Source of the DNA: Filomicrobium insigne
GTDB taxonomy: Bacteria > Pseudomonadota > Alphaproteobacteria > Rhizobiales > Hyphomicrobiaceae
Assembly (NCBI RefSeq): GCF_900104305.1
Contig: NZ_FNJC01000002.1
Coordinates: 186,001 to 250,000 of the forward strand
DNA: 64,000 nt
Reading direction: 5' to 3'
Shown: positions 43,733 through 55,899 of the stretch, piece by piece
Layout of the letters: each line of letters starts with the position of its first letter
How positions within the stretch are numbered: the stretch's first letter is position 1
Translations under genes and position numbers: made by a program
Notes under the pieces: generated by a model
The model's database searches: none
What the model saw: only the letters and a program-made list of their open reading frames with translations
What the model was told of the DNA's origin: nothing

Positions 43733-44833
43733 TCAGGCCCGAGTTTCCTCTGCGGCGAGCACAGGATAGTCCGTATATCCGGCGCGGCCAGGCGTGTAGA
43801 ACGTCGCTTCATCCGGCGCGTTGAGAGCCGCGCGACGGCGCACACGCTCCGGCAAGTCGGGGTTGGCAATAAAGCTCTGCCCGAACGCAACGGCAGCCGC
43901 CGTCCCTTCCGCGATCACAGCCGTAGCGCTGTCCGCATCGTATCCTCCAGCCACGATCATCGGACCGCTGAAACATCCGCGCGCCAGCGCCACCACATCT
44001 TCCTCGACCGTGTTCGCAGTCGGCCGCATCACATGCAGATAAGCAAGGTCACGCTTATCAAGTTCGGCGATGTACTTTTCATAAAGGGGCACCATCTCGT
44101 CTTCTTCGATGCCATTGAATTGGTGGCCCGGACTGACCCTCACCCCGACACGGTTGGATCCAACCTCGGCGATCACAGCGTCGATAACCTCAAGCGGCAT
44201 CCGAATACGGTTTTCAATAGAACCGCCGTAACGATCCGCACGCTTGTTGACATTGGTGGAGAGAAACTGATGCAGCAGGTAGCCATTGGCACTGTGCACC
44301 TCGACACCGTCAAAACCGAGGTCGATGGCATGACGCGCCGCCGTCGCAAACTCCTTGGCGGTTGCACCAATCTCATCCGTCGCGAGCGCCCTTGGCACGT
44401 CGTGCGCGACGAAGCCGCTGGCGTCGGTGTAAATTTGCCCCGGAGCAGGCACCACGCTCGGCGCCACCACGTCGGCTTTCACGCCGCGATTAGCAGCAGC
44501 TGCGACACGACCGACATGCCAGATCTGACTGACAATCTTCGATCCTGCGCCATGCACCGCATCGACGATCTCGTTCCAGCGCACCATCTGGGCCTTGGTA
44601 TGTAGTCCCGGCGTCCGGGGATAGCCCATCCCCTGAAATGAGGCCTGGGTCGCTTCCGTAATGATGAGGCCTGCGCCCGCGCGCTGAGCATAATATTCGG
44701 TCGCAAAATCTGCCGGCACACCCATCTCATTGGCACGAGAGCGCGTCAGGGGCGCCATGACAAATCTATTCTTGAGTTTCAATGCGCCGAGTTGGGTCGG
44801 CGTGAAAAGGACATCTGAAGCCATCGTGTTCAT
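43733..44833 (-). CDS. Old yellow enzyme family alkene reductase (NemA-like)
   Basis: FMN-dependent NAD(P)H reductase of activated alkenes, nitro-esters or N-ethylmaleimide. Features are RFVMAPLTRSRA near the N-terminus, the active-site His-x-x-Asn in VEVHSANGYLLHQFLS, YGGSIENRIRMPLEV, and the C-terminal FMN-phosphate loop with FGQSFIANPDLP. At 366 aa it is typical. ATG 44824 (MASDVLF) is an alternative start with better spacing from GGGG. Confidence 0.94.
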   Translation of the reverse strand: MNTMASDVLFTPTQLGALKLKNRFVMAPLTRSRANEMGVPADFATEYYAQRAGAGLIITEATQASFQGMGYPRTPGLHTKAQMVRWNEIVDAVHGAGSKIVSQIWHVGRVAAAANRGVKADVVAPSVVPAPGQIYTDASGFVAHDVPRALATDEIGATAKEFATAARHAIDLGFDGVEVHSANGYLLHQFLSTNVNKRADRYGGSIENRIRMPLEVIDAVIAEVGSNRVGVRVSPGHQFNGIEEDEMVPLYEKYIAELDKRDLAYLHVMRPTANTVEEDVVALARGCFSGPMIVAGGYDADSATAVIAEGTAAAVAFGQSFIANPDLPERVRRRAALNAPDEATFYTPGRAGYTDYPVLAAEETRA

Positions 44834-45113
44834 CCCCGGCTGGTTCTAAAAACTGTTCCGGCAAGATGACTCGCGGGATGGCCCACGAACGTCTCGCCAC
44901 CGAGGGACGTAGGAAGCTGGTTCTTTAGTTCAATGATACCGAACAATAGAATAATCGTGAACAGCAAATGCCCGGCGGCGGCGCGACCGTTCCCAGGTTG
45001 GAAAAAATTAAGCTTTCATCCTTACCGAACTTGTCCTCTACGAGCTTAGGCCTCAAATCGGCATAATCGTCAGGTAGACGGCCATTAAAGCTGCAATCTT
45101 GCGGCCAAAGCTC

Positions 45114-45143
45114 TTGACAATATTCCCCAGCCTCCCTTATTCA
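45114..45143 (+). promoter_or_regulatory. groESL promoter
   Basis: TTGACA (45114-45119) is followed by TTATTC/TATTCA (45137-45143) after 17-18 bases. The sequence CTTGAC...CCTTATTC also resembles alphaproteobacterial heat-shock sigma (RpoH) promoters, so both sigma factors may read it. The predicted start, about 45150, abuts the CIRCE operator. Confidence 0.7.
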
Positions 45144-45154
45144 CGGCACGCCTG

Positions 45155-45181
45155 CTGGCACTCAAAGCAAGTGAGTGCTAA
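45155..45181 (+). promoter_or_regulatory. CIRCE operator (HrcA binding site)
   Basis: CTGGCACTC (45155-45163), nine bases, GAGTGCTAA (45173-45181). This is the CIRCE inverted repeat with two mismatches in the left arm. HrcA bound here represses groESL at normal temperature. It is placed just downstream of the -10 box, within the transcription start and leader. Confidence 0.9.
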
Positions 45182-45289
45182 CAGCGTCACCCAGATGGGT
45201 TGACCGGACGGCGTAGGCCGTGCCGCATTTTTCGTTTTTTGAACTCTCATTGAAGAGTTCCGCTTCAAAGCAAACGGAGCCTCCGCAAT

Positions 45290-45580
45290 ATGAAATTCCG
45301 TCCTCTTCACGATCGTGTCGTCGTAAAGCGCGTCGACAGCGAGACCAAGACTGCAGGTGGCATCATCATCCCTGACACCGCCGCGGAAAAGCCTCAAGAA
45401 GGCGAAGTCGTCGCGGTCGGCCCAGGCACCCGCGGTGATGACAACGAACTCATCGCCCTCGACGTCAAGAAGGGTGACCGCGTGCTGTTCGGCAAATGGT
45501 CGGGCACCGAAGTTAAGGTCGACGGCGTTGAGCTGTTGATCATGAAGGAAAGCGACATCATGGGCGTTATCGAGAAGTAA
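45290..45580 (+). CDS. groES: Co-chaperonin GroES
   Basis: Heptameric lid of the GroEL folding chamber. The sequence opens [18 protein letters not shown], and the mobile loop [19 protein letters not shown] and the roof loop with GTRGDDNE follow. At 96 aa it is standard. It is preceded by a GGAG ribosome site and followed 77 bases later by groEL; the pair is controlled by the CIRCE site upstream. Confidence 0.98.
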   Translation: MKFRPLHDRVVVKRVDSETKTAGGIIIPDTAAEKPQEGEVVAVGPGTRGDDNELIALDVKKGDRVLFGKWSGTEVKVDGVELLIMKESDIMGVIEK

Positions 45581-45606
45581 GCGCCCGGTCCCTCCTCAAA
45601 TTTTGA

Positions 45607-47310
<1,704 letters not shown>

Positions 47311-47345
47311 GTCCATCCCGCTCACTTTCTGAGCCATTACGATTT

Positions 47346-47384
47346 GGCCGTCCGCAGGAACCTCTTGCGGACGGCCATTTTTTT
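47346..47384 (+). terminator. Intrinsic terminator of groESL
   Basis: The 11-bp stem GGCCGTCCGCA (47346-47356) / TGCGGACGGCC (47366-47376) with a short loop is followed by A and a run of seven or more Ts. It lies 36 bases after the groEL stop. Confidence 0.92.
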
Positions 47385-47591
47385 CTCACGCGATGTTGAT
47401 CTTCCCGCACCCCACTGTCGTCGGGTCGAGATCCAGTTTTCACTAGAACGCCACAAATTTGCCATGCCAGCGCCCCGCTGCACCGCACAATCCGGCCCGT
47501 GGTTTGCCAGCTGAAAAGACCGTCAACAGCGGTTATGGCAGGAGCGGGGACCTAGGCAGCACACAGCTGTAGGTCTGCACAAAAAAACATT

Positions 47592-49199
47592 ATGCCCCGG
47601 AGAAATTACGTGCTGAGCGACTTGAGGAACATGCGCGCGCGAGCCCCCTTGCCCCGAGCCCGTCCGATGGCATGCAATCATATTTGGAGAACCACCATTA
47701 TAGTGGCGCTATGCGCGAGCGTCCCCATGTCGGCCATCGCGCAGCCCGCTGACGCACCAAGCCAGGTAAGGTTACAACTGAAAAGCCTCGCTTACCCAGT
47801 CGATGCCGAAGTGCTCTACGGCCTGTCCTCCGGACCAGGCGCCACCGCCACCAACGTTTCCGTGGCAACGCAGGCCGGCAGTGGCACGCGGACGTTCCTG
47901 GTGTCTCACCAGGGAACGCTCCGAATAACGCAGGCTGACGCACCAAACCTTCATCTTGAAAATATCAATTGCGAAGGGGCAGTCGCGAGCACTGACGTTG
48001 CTGCACGTATGGCCGTTCTAGCGATCGTTTCTGAAGACGCCGTGTCCTGCACATTTGCGAACAGCACCACGGTCGCAAGCGCCCCCCCAACAGATCAGAC
48101 AGCGACTCTGACCCAACAGACCCTACAGCGAACAGCAACATCAATCGCGGGCAGCATGCCTGCTACGTCGAATCGTGTGTCAGAGCGTCTGTCCGCCTCC
48201 ATGGTTCGCAAAATTCCGGTCCCGCAAGCAACGGGCCAATCCTCGAATGAAGAAAATCAGCGCACATCTTCATTGCAGATTCCGTTGACGGGAACCGCCG
48301 ACGGCAATGCCGGCAACGCGAAATTTTCAACCGCGCTGTCCGACCTGGCCGACGCCAAGGCGCGCGAACAAGGCGAGAAGATCCGTGATAGCGGCTTGAA
48401 CTTGCAAGGCATCACGGTCGCAAGATCCCGCTTCGACGGGTGGATTGAAGGAAATGCGGGTTACGTTCGCGATTCCCAAAACAACACCTCTGACGCATTC
48501 TCCAATCTCGCGCTTGGTGCGGACTATCGGCTCAACCAACGCTGGCTGCTCGGCATGATGGGCACTTATAACAATATCGATTCCGAGACGATTGCATCCG
48601 CTCCCGACATCAGCGGTAAAGGCTGGATGGCGGGCCCATATGCCGGCTATAAAATCAACCGCCAGATGTTTGTCAGCCTGAAAGCTTTGCGAGGCGTTGG
48701 AGAAACCAGATACTTCGCATCACCCGATAGCGCGTTGACGGCCGATGGCCTCGAAACAAACCGCTGGCTACTCGACGCGACGCTCTCCGGGAACTTGAAG
48801 TCTGGCAATTGGACCTTGAGCCCTACCGCGCAATTCAGCCATTTTGCCGAACAGGGCCATCAAGTCGTCGGCGGCGATTCAACAATCCGAGCAAAAGCCG
48901 ATAGCGAGCGCTTCCTCATCGGTCCGCAAATCTCTTACGAGTTCGCCCCCTCTCAATCCACGCGCGTCACGCCGCGTGCCGCCGTCAAAGCCCTTTGGCA
49001 AACGGAAGACATCAGTATCGATGAAGAGGCGATGGAAACTTTGAAAAACGAAAGCCTCAGTGCACGCGTAGAAGCCGGAATTGCTGTCACGTCCCCTGAA
49101 GCCAAATTGGACTTTTCAGGAAGCCTGGAAGGATTTGGTGGTGATGAAACCAGCAAGGCTGCTACCGGCAAGGCCACGCTGTCTGTGCCGCTGAACTAA
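47592..49199 (+). CDS. Autotransporter-type outer-membrane beta-barrel protein
   Basis: A 535-residue secreted protein. After a basic N-terminus a signal peptide ends near residue 50 (SAIAQ/PAD). A Ser/Thr/Ala-rich passenger of about 220 residues without recognisable domains follows. The C-terminal about 260 residues (from FDGWIEGNAGYVRDS) form an autotransporter barrel with alternating strands and a final strand ending SVPLN. The passenger is unusually short for an autotransporter. An internal ATG at 47667 (MACNHIWR) would give a cleaner signal peptide. Its cargo function is unknown. Confidence 0.78.
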   Translation: MPRRNYVLSDLRNMRARAPLPRARPMACNHIWRTTIIVALCASVPMSAIAQPADAPSQVRLQLKSLAYPVDAEVLYGLSSGPGATATNVSVATQAGSGTRTFLVSHQGTLRITQADAPNLHLENINCEGAVASTDVAARMAVLAIVSEDAVSCTFANSTTVASAPPTDQTATLTQQTLQRTATSIAGSMPATSNRVSERLSASMVRKIPVPQATGQSSNEENQRTSSLQIPLTGTADGNAGNAKFSTALSDLADAKAREQGEKIRDSGLNLQGITVARSRFDGWIEGNAGYVRDSQNNTSDAFSNLALGADYRLNQRWLLGMMGTYNNIDSETIASAPDISGKGWMAGPYAGYKINRQMFVSLKALRGVGETRYFASPDSALTADGLETNRWLLDATLSGNLKSGNWTLSPTAQFSHFAEQGHQVVGGDSTIRAKADSERFLIGPQISYEFAPSQSTRVTPRAAVKALWQTEDISIDEEAMETLKNESLSARVEAGIAVTSPEAKLDFSGSLEGFGGDETSKAATGKATLSVPLN

Positions 49200-49264
49200 G
49201 AGAAATAAGAGTGTTTACTCCCATCCTGGCGTCAGTGACGGCGCCAAGTCTCACATATATGCGA

Positions 49265-49549
49265 TCATCGTTTTGCGCAGTCCGCCAGCATCTTGTCACG
49301 CTGTTGCGCCGATTCTTTCATCGCTGACGGCGAAACGCTGGCGCACCATTGCATGTGCTCAGGCACGTTGGAATGCCAAGCCGGGCCGGTAAAACCACAC
49401 CTCAACCGTTCGTTTTCCTGCTGTTGCTTAAGTGCAGTTGCCGCATACCATTTGCAGCTCGACTGCGCCTGCGCGGCAGCTGGTAACAGCATCGTCCCCG
49501 CCGCAATAGCACTCATCACAAATGCAGTCGTCATCCGAACCAAAGTCAT
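49265..49549 (-). CDS. Small secreted Cys-containing protein, unknown function
   Basis: A 94-residue precursor beginning MTLVRMTTAFVMSAIAAG with a signal peptide cleaved after AQA (mature start QSSC). The mature protein of about 66 residues has four cysteines in the pattern CKWYAATALKQQQENERLRC, HMQWC and LADC, suggesting two disulfides. The start at 49549 has GAGGA upstream; the frame is open to 49621. No characterised family was recognised. It is convergent with the autotransporter gene. Confidence 0.72.
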   Translation of the reverse strand: MTLVRMTTAFVMSAIAAGTMLLPAAAQAQSSCKWYAATALKQQQENERLRCGFTGPAWHSNVPEHMQWCASVSPSAMKESAQQRDKMLADCAKR

Positions 49550-49933
49550 ATCCCGTGATCCTCGCCCGGTCGTTGTAATAGTGGAGTTCACTACGAACTC
49601 CTCGGTGTTGCCGTACATCATTCGCTCTTATCGCTGACCGGAGTGGCCCAATCTAACCCGTTTCTCCACCAAAACGCGCTGAAGGCAGCTCCATTGATAA
49701 GCTCAGCGGCGACTGATGCCAGCATGCAACACCTCGTTATGGGCAAGAGTACAACGGCCAATGTGAACCGCGACTGAATTCCCCTCAGCTACTCCTGAAG
49801 CGAAAAAACGGCGGGAATTGAGGCACTACGCGATGTTTGTTCCACAGCTGGAGCGGCTTGTTGCATCTCATAGCGAGACGGAATCGCGTACACCATCGGT
49901 TCCGATCCCGAACCTCCCGCCTTTGCGAGTCCC
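49550..49933. other. Intergenic region upstream of recQ
   Basis: About 380 bases with no convincing gene. Short open frames here lack ribosome sites and conserved features. It is a divergent region for the small secreted protein and recQ; no promoter could be assigned. Confidence 0.35.
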
Positions 49934-52117
49934 ATGGTTGTCGCCCACACCAGCGCAAAATCAACGCTTCATGCACCCGACATGGACTCTGCGCAACGCA
50001 TCCTCGAAGATGTGTTCGGCTATAAGCACTTCCGTTCGCACCAGAATGCGATCATCGGGACGTTGCTGAACGGTGGGGATGTTCTGGCCCTCATGCCTAC
50101 GGGCGGTGGCAAGTCACTATGCTACCAGATCCCGGCATTGGCACGTAACGGAACGGGCGTCGTCGTCTCGCCCCTCATCGCTCTCATGCAGGATCAGGTT
50201 GACGCCCTTAAGATCCTGGGCGTTAACGCCGCTTACCTCAATTCGACCCAAACTTCTGCCGAACAACGCGAAATTGCGGCCTCCATTTCGCGAGGCGAAC
50301 TCGATCTTCTGTATGTTGCGCCGGAGCGCCTGCTTCAGGACCGTACGCTCACCCTTCTCGAACGCGCCGACATTGCCCTCTTCGCAATCGATGAAGCGCA
50401 CTGCGTCTCACAGTGGGGTCATGACTTCCGCCCCGAATATCGCCAGCTCAAAGTGTTGGCCGAGCGGTTCCCGAATGTGCCCCGTATCGCATTAACGGCC
50501 ACGGCGGACGAGCGCACACGCGACGAAATCATCACTGAGCTTCGTCTAGAAAAGGCCGATCGTTACATCGCCAGCTTCGATCGCCCAAACATCCGCTACC
50601 GTATCGCCGAAATTGGCTCGGTCAGCGCTCGCGAACGGCTCTGGAATTTCATCGAATCCGAACACCCAAAAGATGCCGGCGTCGTCTATTGCCTATCGCG
50701 CCGTGCCGTGGAAGAGACCGCCGCGTGGCTTCAGCGTAAGGGCCGCGAAGCGCTCGCATACCATGCGGGCCTGCCGGCCGAGACACGCGCCAGTGCTCAA
50801 TCGCGCTTCCTCAATGAAGATGGCCTTATCATTGTCGCCACCATCGCCTTTGGCATGGGGATCGACAAACCTGACGTCAGGTTTGTCGGCCACCTCAGCC
50901 TGCCGAAATCCATCGAAGCCTATTATCAGGAAACCGGCCGCGCTGGCCGCGACGGAGAACCTGCCAACGCGTGGCTGGCTTACGGTCTGCAAGATATCAT
51001 CCAGCAACGCCAATGGATCGCGGCGAGTGAAGGCTCGGAGGCTTTCAAACAAGTTCAACGGGGAAAGTTGGACGCGCTGATTGGGTTGGCCGAAAGCCCT
51101 GGTTGCCGCCGGCAAGCGCTGCTCTCCTATTTCGGAGAGACGCTGAGCGAGCCCTGCGGAAACTGCGACAACTGTTTGGAGCCCCCAGCAACCACGGACG
51201 GCACCGTTCTCGCGCAGAAGGCCCTCTCGACCGTCTACCGCACCGGCCAAAGATTCGGTGTTGGCTACCTGATCGACATCCTCTCAGGCAAAGCCGAAGA
51301 GCGCGCAATTCGGCTCTCTCACGACAAGCTCTCCGTGTTCGGGATCGGCAAAGATGTGGACGCTACAGAATGGCGCGGCCTGTTTCGTCAACTCGTCGCT
51401 GCCGGCTTGTTAACCGGCGACGAAGAAGGACGTGGGACCTTGGCCCTCACAGACAAGGCGCGTCCGTTATTGCGCGGCGACCAAACGTTCCTGATGCGCG
51501 CGGCAGCTCCCGCACGACCACGAGCGAAATCTCGAAGCAGCCAAGGCGCACCGAAGCTCACGGTCTCCGAAACGGACCAGCCGTTGTTTGAAGCGCTCAA
51601 GGCACTGCGCATACGCCTAGCCAGCGCGGCTAAAGTGCCCCCTTACGTCATCTGTCATGACCGTACGTTGGCCGAACTCGCACAATTAAAACCGGCAACG
51701 CTCGACGCTCTCAATAACATCACCGGCCTTGGAGCCAGCAAGATACGCCGCTACGGTGACGCCTTGATCCAGACAATTACAAATTTCCAACCCCATCCCA
51801 TGCTGCAAAACAGGCTGGGTGCCAGCGTCAACGCAACATTGGCCTTGCATATTCAGGGGCTCGCCCCAGAAGCGATTGCCGCTGAGCGCAAGATTGAACT
51901 AGCGACCGTACACGGCCATTTCGCAGACGCCATCGAAGCCGGACTGCTGACTGCCGAAGACGTACTTGAGCTCGACGCATCGGATATCGATGAGATCCAC
52001 GCCGTCTTTGACCGTCTCGACACACTGGAAACAGGCAAGCTCGGACCAGCCTATGCAGCGCTCGACAGCCGCTACGATTACGGTGTCCTGAAATGTATTC
52101 TGGCAGAACTTGCCTGA
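49934..52117 (+). CDS. recQ: ATP-dependent DNA helicase RecQ
   Basis: 3'-5' superfamily 2 helicase used in recombination and repair. Domains in order are helicase core with [15 protein letters not shown] (Walker A), [17 protein letters not shown] (DEAH and aromatic-rich loop), [12 protein letters not shown], and motif [11 protein letters not shown]; the zinc-binding region with [12 protein letters not shown] and CGNCDNC; a winged-helix RQC domain; and a C-terminal HRDC domain (about residues 545-620) followed by a helical tail. At 727 aa, or 711 from ATG 49982 (MDSAQRIL), it is slightly longer than E. coli RecQ. Confidence 0.96.
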   Translation: MVVAHTSAKSTLHAPDMDSAQRILEDVFGYKHFRSHQNAIIGTLLNGGDVLALMPTGGGKSLCYQIPALARNGTGVVVSPLIALMQDQVDALKILGVNAAYLNSTQTSAEQREIAASISRGELDLLYVAPERLLQDRTLTLLERADIALFAIDEAHCVSQWGHDFRPEYRQLKVLAERFPNVPRIALTATADERTRDEIITELRLEKADRYIASFDRPNIRYRIAEIGSVSARERLWNFIESEHPKDAGVVYCLSRRAVEETAAWLQRKGREALAYHAGLPAETRASAQSRFLNEDGLIIVATIAFGMGIDKPDVRFVGHLSLPKSIEAYYQETGRAGRDGEPANAWLAYGLQDIIQQRQWIAASEGSEAFKQVQRGKLDALIGLAESPGCRRQALLSYFGETLSEPCGNCDNCLEPPATTDGTVLAQKALSTVYRTGQRFGVGYLIDILSGKAEERAIRLSHDKLSVFGIGKDVDATEWRGLFRQLVAAGLLTGDEEGRGTLALTDKARPLLRGDQTFLMRAAAPARPRAKSRSSQGAPKLTVSETDQPLFEALKALRIRLASAAKVPPYVICHDRTLAELAQLKPATLDALNNITGLGASKIRRYGDALIQTITNFQPHPMLQNRLGASVNATLALHIQGLAPEAIAAERKIELATVHGHFADAIEAGLLTAEDVLELDASDIDEIHAVFDRLDTLETGKLGPAYAALDSRYDYGVLKCILAELA

Positions 52118-52134
52118 ACCCACGCGCTTAATGC

Positions 52135-52854
52135 TTACGCTTCCAGCCTGGCCATAATCTCATTTTGCGCTTGGCGCGTACTAGGCGTCCACTGGGCAAC
52201 ATTCGAGGCAACAAAGTTCGCCTGGGATTTCAAAATGACCCCGTCGTCAAGAATCTTCAGGCCGTTCGCGCGAAGCGTTGTGCCTGTCGACGTGATATCG
52301 ACAATGAGGTCCGCGCTTCCAGCCGCAGGCGTGCCTTCCGTCGCCCCAAGACTCTCGACAATGCGGTAGTCGGTGAAGCCCTTCGCGGAGAAAAAACGAC
52401 GCGTCAGATTCACATACTTCGTAGCGACGCGGAACCAACGGCCGTGACTTTCCCGAAACCCACCCGCAATCTCATCCAGATCCGCCATAGTGGAAACGTC
52501 GAGCCAGCATTGAGGAACAGCAACAACGACATCGGCGAAACCGAAGCCTAACGGCTTAAGAAGCTCGACGCGTGTTTTCCAATCGGAAATCCGCTCGCGA
52601 ACGAGATCTTCCCCGGTAACGCCCAAATGCGCCTTGCCGGATTTGAGGTTCGCCGCAATTTCTGAAGCTGACACGAACGCGACATCTACGTTAGCAAACC
52701 CTTCAATCTCTCCGCGATAACCGCGCTCATTGCCGGTCTTGCGCACATTGAGCCCGCTCTCGCGGAATAGCTCCAGGGTCTGCTCCATGAGCCGCCCCTT
52801 TGAGGGCAGCGCAATCTGCAAGCGTGTAGTCAAAGCCTCGCCTTCTTTACCCAT
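52135..52854 (-). CDS. hisG: ATP phosphoribosyltransferase, short form HisG
   Basis: First enzyme of histidine synthesis, joining ATP and PRPP. The short form lacks the C-terminal regulatory domain and needs HisZ, which is encoded immediately upstream. Conserved parts are [30 protein letters not shown] and the PRPP loop [20 protein letters not shown]. At 239 aa it is consistent with HisG-S. Its start is 3 bases from the hisZ stop, indicating coupled translation. Confidence 0.95.
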   Translation of the reverse strand: MGKEGEALTTRLQIALPSKGRLMEQTLELFRESGLNVRKTGNERGYRGEIEGFANVDVAFVSASEIAANLKSGKAHLGVTGEDLVRERISDWKTRVELLKPLGFGFADVVVAVPQCWLDVSTMADLDEIAGGFRESHGRWFRVATKYVNLTRRFFSAKGFTDYRIVESLGATEGTPAAGSADLIVDITSTGTTLRANGLKILDDGVILKSQANFVASNVAQWTPSTRQAQNEIMARLEA

Positions 52855-52857
52855 GGC

Positions 52858-54027
52858 CTACCCCCGCACCGCGGCCAACAAGCGTTCTGTATGAACCGCG
52901 CCACCAACAGCCGGCACATCGTGCGGCGCCCCACACATACGAATGAGCTTGTCATATCGACCGCCACCGGCAACCGGGCTCGCCTCCCCAAGCATCGGGA
53001 CTATGACCTCGAAAACGAAACCGGTGTAGTACTCAAGCGTCCGGCCGAACTCGGCAGAAAAATCTGCATGAACGACGTCAACACCCGCTTCGGTCAACAA
53101 TTGCAGGCGTCGGTGATAAGCATCGAGCGCATCCGAAATATCAACGCCCTCACTGCCCATTAGATCCTTGAGCCGAGCACCCGCAGCACGCGCAGGCGCC
53201 GTCACACCGATATAACTGCTGATCAAAGCCGCCGTGCGTGGAGACAAGGGTTCGGCACGCTGATCCGCCACCACCATCAGAAGGTTGTCCGTGACCTCCC
53301 CGACGGTCCGTGCTCCAACGATCTCAATATCTTCGGAATCGAGATAATTCGACACAAGCTGGACAGCCTCATCCGGCTTCTCGGGATCGAGCTGAGCCAG
53401 AAGCTCATTCGGCACCCCGCCTGGCGTGTCGGCGGGCGATTGCGTCAAGCGCATCAGCTCCGTACGAAAGGCGTCCGGACGCCAGAACTGGTGCATAAGG
53501 CGCTGCCGCCACCGCGCCGGCATGTCAGCCGCCTCGAGAAGAGCACGGAATAGCCCAAGATCGCCGATCCGGAGCTTGAAGTCTTTCAGACCCGCCGTGC
53601 GCAGGCCCTCGAACACGAGAGCCAAGGTCGCGGCATCCGCTTTCTCGCGATCGGCAATACCGAATGACTCGATACCCGCCTGCCGGAACTCGCGGGGATG
53701 TGCAGCACCCGCGCCCACTGGCTGAAACCGAAATGCCGTACCGTTGTAGCAATACTTTGCCGGACGATCGCCATTCCGATGGCGCTCGATGTGCAGCCGA
53801 CATGTCGGCACCGTAAGATCAGGCCGTAGGCAAAGTTCATCGCCATCGGGATCTAGGAACACATAGCTTCGCCCTCTCAGCGACTCTCCGATCACATCGA
53901 GATAGACGTCGGCCGGCTGAATAACCGCAGGTGCGACGGCCTCGTGCCCCGCCTTGATAAACACCCCAAGGAGCGTTCTGGCCTGCTCTTCGAGAGCTTC
54001 GAATTCGCGTGCTGTCTCTGCGACCAT
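52858..54027 (-). CDS. hisZ: ATP phosphoribosyltransferase regulatory subunit HisZ
   Basis: Histidyl-tRNA synthetase paralogue without aminoacylation activity that activates short HisG and senses histidine. Class II synthetase-like motifs remain: FLDPDGDELCLRPDLTVPTCRLH (motif 2 region) and the C-terminal GGGRYDKLIRMCG. No anticodon-binding domain is present. At 389 aa it is normal. It lies between hisS and hisG, an order known from other alphaproteobacteria. Confidence 0.94.
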   Translation of the reverse strand: MVAETAREFEALEEQARTLLGVFIKAGHEAVAPAVIQPADVYLDVIGESLRGRSYVFLDPDGDELCLRPDLTVPTCRLHIERHRNGDRPAKYCYNGTAFRFQPVGAGAAHPREFRQAGIESFGIADREKADAATLALVFEGLRTAGLKDFKLRIGDLGLFRALLEAADMPARWRQRLMHQFWRPDAFRTELMRLTQSPADTPGGVPNELLAQLDPEKPDEAVQLVSNYLDSEDIEIVGARTVGEVTDNLLMVVADQRAEPLSPRTAALISSYIGVTAPARAAGARLKDLMGSEGVDISDALDAYHRRLQLLTEAGVDVVHADFSAEFGRTLEYYTGFVFEVIVPMLGEASPVAGGGRYDKLIRMCGAPHDVPAVGGAVHTERLLAAVRG

Positions 54028-54073
54028 TGTCGACCGGCTTTATTTTTTCTCGTTACAGGACATCGGATGGCGA

Positions 54074-55567
54074 TCAATCGCTTTGAGGAAAGTGCCGCGC
54101 CAGCACCTTGCGCACTTCCTCTTCCAAGGCAACCTCGCTAACGGAGAATTGCGCCGGACGCGCTTCTTTCCATTCTTTATTGTCAGCAATCGATTGCGCC
54201 GCGAGCGCACCTTCGATCAGGTCCTTGATTTGGACCTCGCCCTTTTCGCGCTCATCCGATCCCTGGATCACGACGCAAGGACTACCGCGCTTGTCGGCAT
54301 ACTTCATCTGCGCCTTCATGCCCGACGTCCCGAGATACATCTCGGCGCGGATACCAGCGCTTCTAAGACGTTGCGTCAGCGCCTGATAATCCGAGAGGCG
54401 GTCACGATCCATAACAAGCACGACGACGGGGCCGGGCACATCGCCTTCAGCTCCGCGGCCCAGCGCGTTGAGCGCCGCTTGTAAGCGAGAGACGCCAAGG
54501 GAAAAGCCGGTCGCAGGAACTGTCTTCCCGGTAAAACGCGCAACAAGGTCGTCATAGCGACCACCGCCGCCGACAGACCCGAAGCGGACGGGCTTGCCAT
54601 CATCACCCGTCACTTCAAACGTGAGCTCCGCCTCAAAAACCGGCCCTGTATAATATTCGAGCCCCCGCACGACAGACGGATCAATCTTCACCCGATCCGA
54701 ATAGCCCGCCGCAGAGATGAGCTCTGCGATTTGCGCCAGCTCTGCACGCCCCTCCTGACCGATTTCGCTGTTCTTGAGAAGTCCATCGAGTTCGGCGAAG
54801 GGATCTTGTCCATCTTTTGCCGGCACAACAAACGCTCTGATCGCTGAGATCGCGTCCTTACTAAGGCCAGCACCCTTCGTGTAGTCGCCCGACTCATCGA
54901 GGCGACCTTCGCCCAGAAGCTGTTCGACACCGGCCAATCCCAGACGGTCCAACTTGTCGATCGCCCGCAACACCGTCAGACGGCGTCCGGCATTCTCCTC
55001 ACCCGCAATTCCCGCAGCTTCCATAATGCCGTCCAGAACCTTGCGGTTATTTACCTTGATGAGGAAATTACCGCGCGGGACGCCCAACGCTTCCAGCGTA
55101 TCCGCAGCGAGCATGCACATCTCGGCATCTGCCGCGACGCTTTCGGTCCCAACGGTGTCGGCATCAAATTGCGTGAATTGGCGGAACCGGCCCGGACCCG
55201 GCTTTTCGTTGCGCCAGACCGGCCCCGTGGCATAACGACGGAACGGCTTCGGCAGGCGGTCGAAATTCTCGGCAACGTAGCGAGCCAGCGGTGCCGTCAT
55301 GTCATACCGCAGGCTGAGCCACTGCTCGTCTTCATCCTGGAGCGAGAAGACCCCTTCGTTCGGCCGGTCGCTATCCGGCAGGAACTTACCCAGCGCATCC
55401 GTATATTCGAACGCAGGCGTCTCTAGCGGCTCGAACCCATAGTTCTCATAAACCTTGCGGATGCTGGCCAGCATCGCATTCTGCGCCCGGATTTCAGCGG
55501 CTTCGATGTCACGAAGCCCCTTCGGCAGACGTGCGCCAGGGCGGTTATCTTTAATTTTCTTGGCCAT
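54074..55567 (-). CDS. hisS: Histidine-tRNA ligase
   Basis: Class II aminoacyl-tRNA synthetase. Motifs are [13 protein letters not shown] and [11 protein letters not shown] at the N-terminus, motif 2 [16 protein letters not shown] and [20 protein letters not shown], the His-specific [16 protein letters not shown], motif 3 [12 protein letters not shown], and a C-terminal anticodon-binding domain with [20 protein letters not shown]. At 497 aa it is the longer alphaproteobacterial form. It is 46 bases upstream of hisZ, forming hisS-hisZ-hisG. Confidence 0.96.
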   Translation of the reverse strand: MAKKIKDNRPGARLPKGLRDIEAAEIRAQNAMLASIRKVYENYGFEPLETPAFEYTDALGKFLPDSDRPNEGVFSLQDEDEQWLSLRYDMTAPLARYVAENFDRLPKPFRRYATGPVWRNEKPGPGRFRQFTQFDADTVGTESVAADAEMCMLAADTLEALGVPRGNFLIKVNNRKVLDGIMEAAGIAGEENAGRRLTVLRAIDKLDRLGLAGVEQLLGEGRLDESGDYTKGAGLSKDAISAIRAFVVPAKDGQDPFAELDGLLKNSEIGQEGRAELAQIAELISAAGYSDRVKIDPSVVRGLEYYTGPVFEAELTFEVTGDDGKPVRFGSVGGGGRYDDLVARFTGKTVPATGFSLGVSRLQAALNALGRGAEGDVPGPVVVLVMDRDRLSDYQALTQRLRSAGIRAEMYLGTSGMKAQMKYADKRGSPCVVIQGSDEREKGEVQIKDLIEGALAAQSIADNKEWKEARPAQFSVSEVALEEEVRKVLARHFPQSD

Positions 55568-55899
55568 GAGAAGAAATTAGCTCTTCGGTTTCCAATTGGT
55601 TGCATCAACTTCCCGCTCCCACCGCGCCAGACATTGCCCGCCCCTCAAGAGAAGACGAACAAAGGCGTGCCGATCATGCCCACTCGCAACTCTGAAGACT
55701 TCAGACCTTGGAGACTGGGGATCGGTGCGCAGGCGGAGGGAAACCGACGGTTACAATCGCGGCTTCGCTTATCACGGCTCGCCGCATGGCGCAAAGCCGC
55801 AGGCGGCCTAGCGCTCGCCTTAGCTAGCCCAATTCTCGCCTACACGGGGAAAATTAGGCCGAGATTCACCAAACACGTCGCTCAAAGCACGCGCCCCTC
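55568..55899. other. Intergenic region upstream of hisS
   Basis: These 332 bases have no supported gene. A plus-strand frame starting ATG 55676 (MPTRNSEDFRPW, about 75 aa) is basic and Ala/Leu-rich with only a distant AAAGG, and is not convincing. The region probably includes the hisS promoter. Confidence 0.35.

Larger units (their letters stand above)
44834..45289. other. Intergenic region upstream of groES
   Basis: A 456-base non-coding stretch. The right third holds the groESL promoter (45114-45143) and CIRCE operator (45155-45181). The left part shows nothing recognisable and presumably contains the promoter of the leftward old yellow enzyme gene. Confidence 0.6.

Noticed and set aside
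42851..44605. 584-codon plus-strand open frame over the FAD oxidoreductase and old yellow enzyme genes
   Set aside because: Both minus-strand genes have complete family motifs. The antisense translation is Arg/His-rich and resembles no family.
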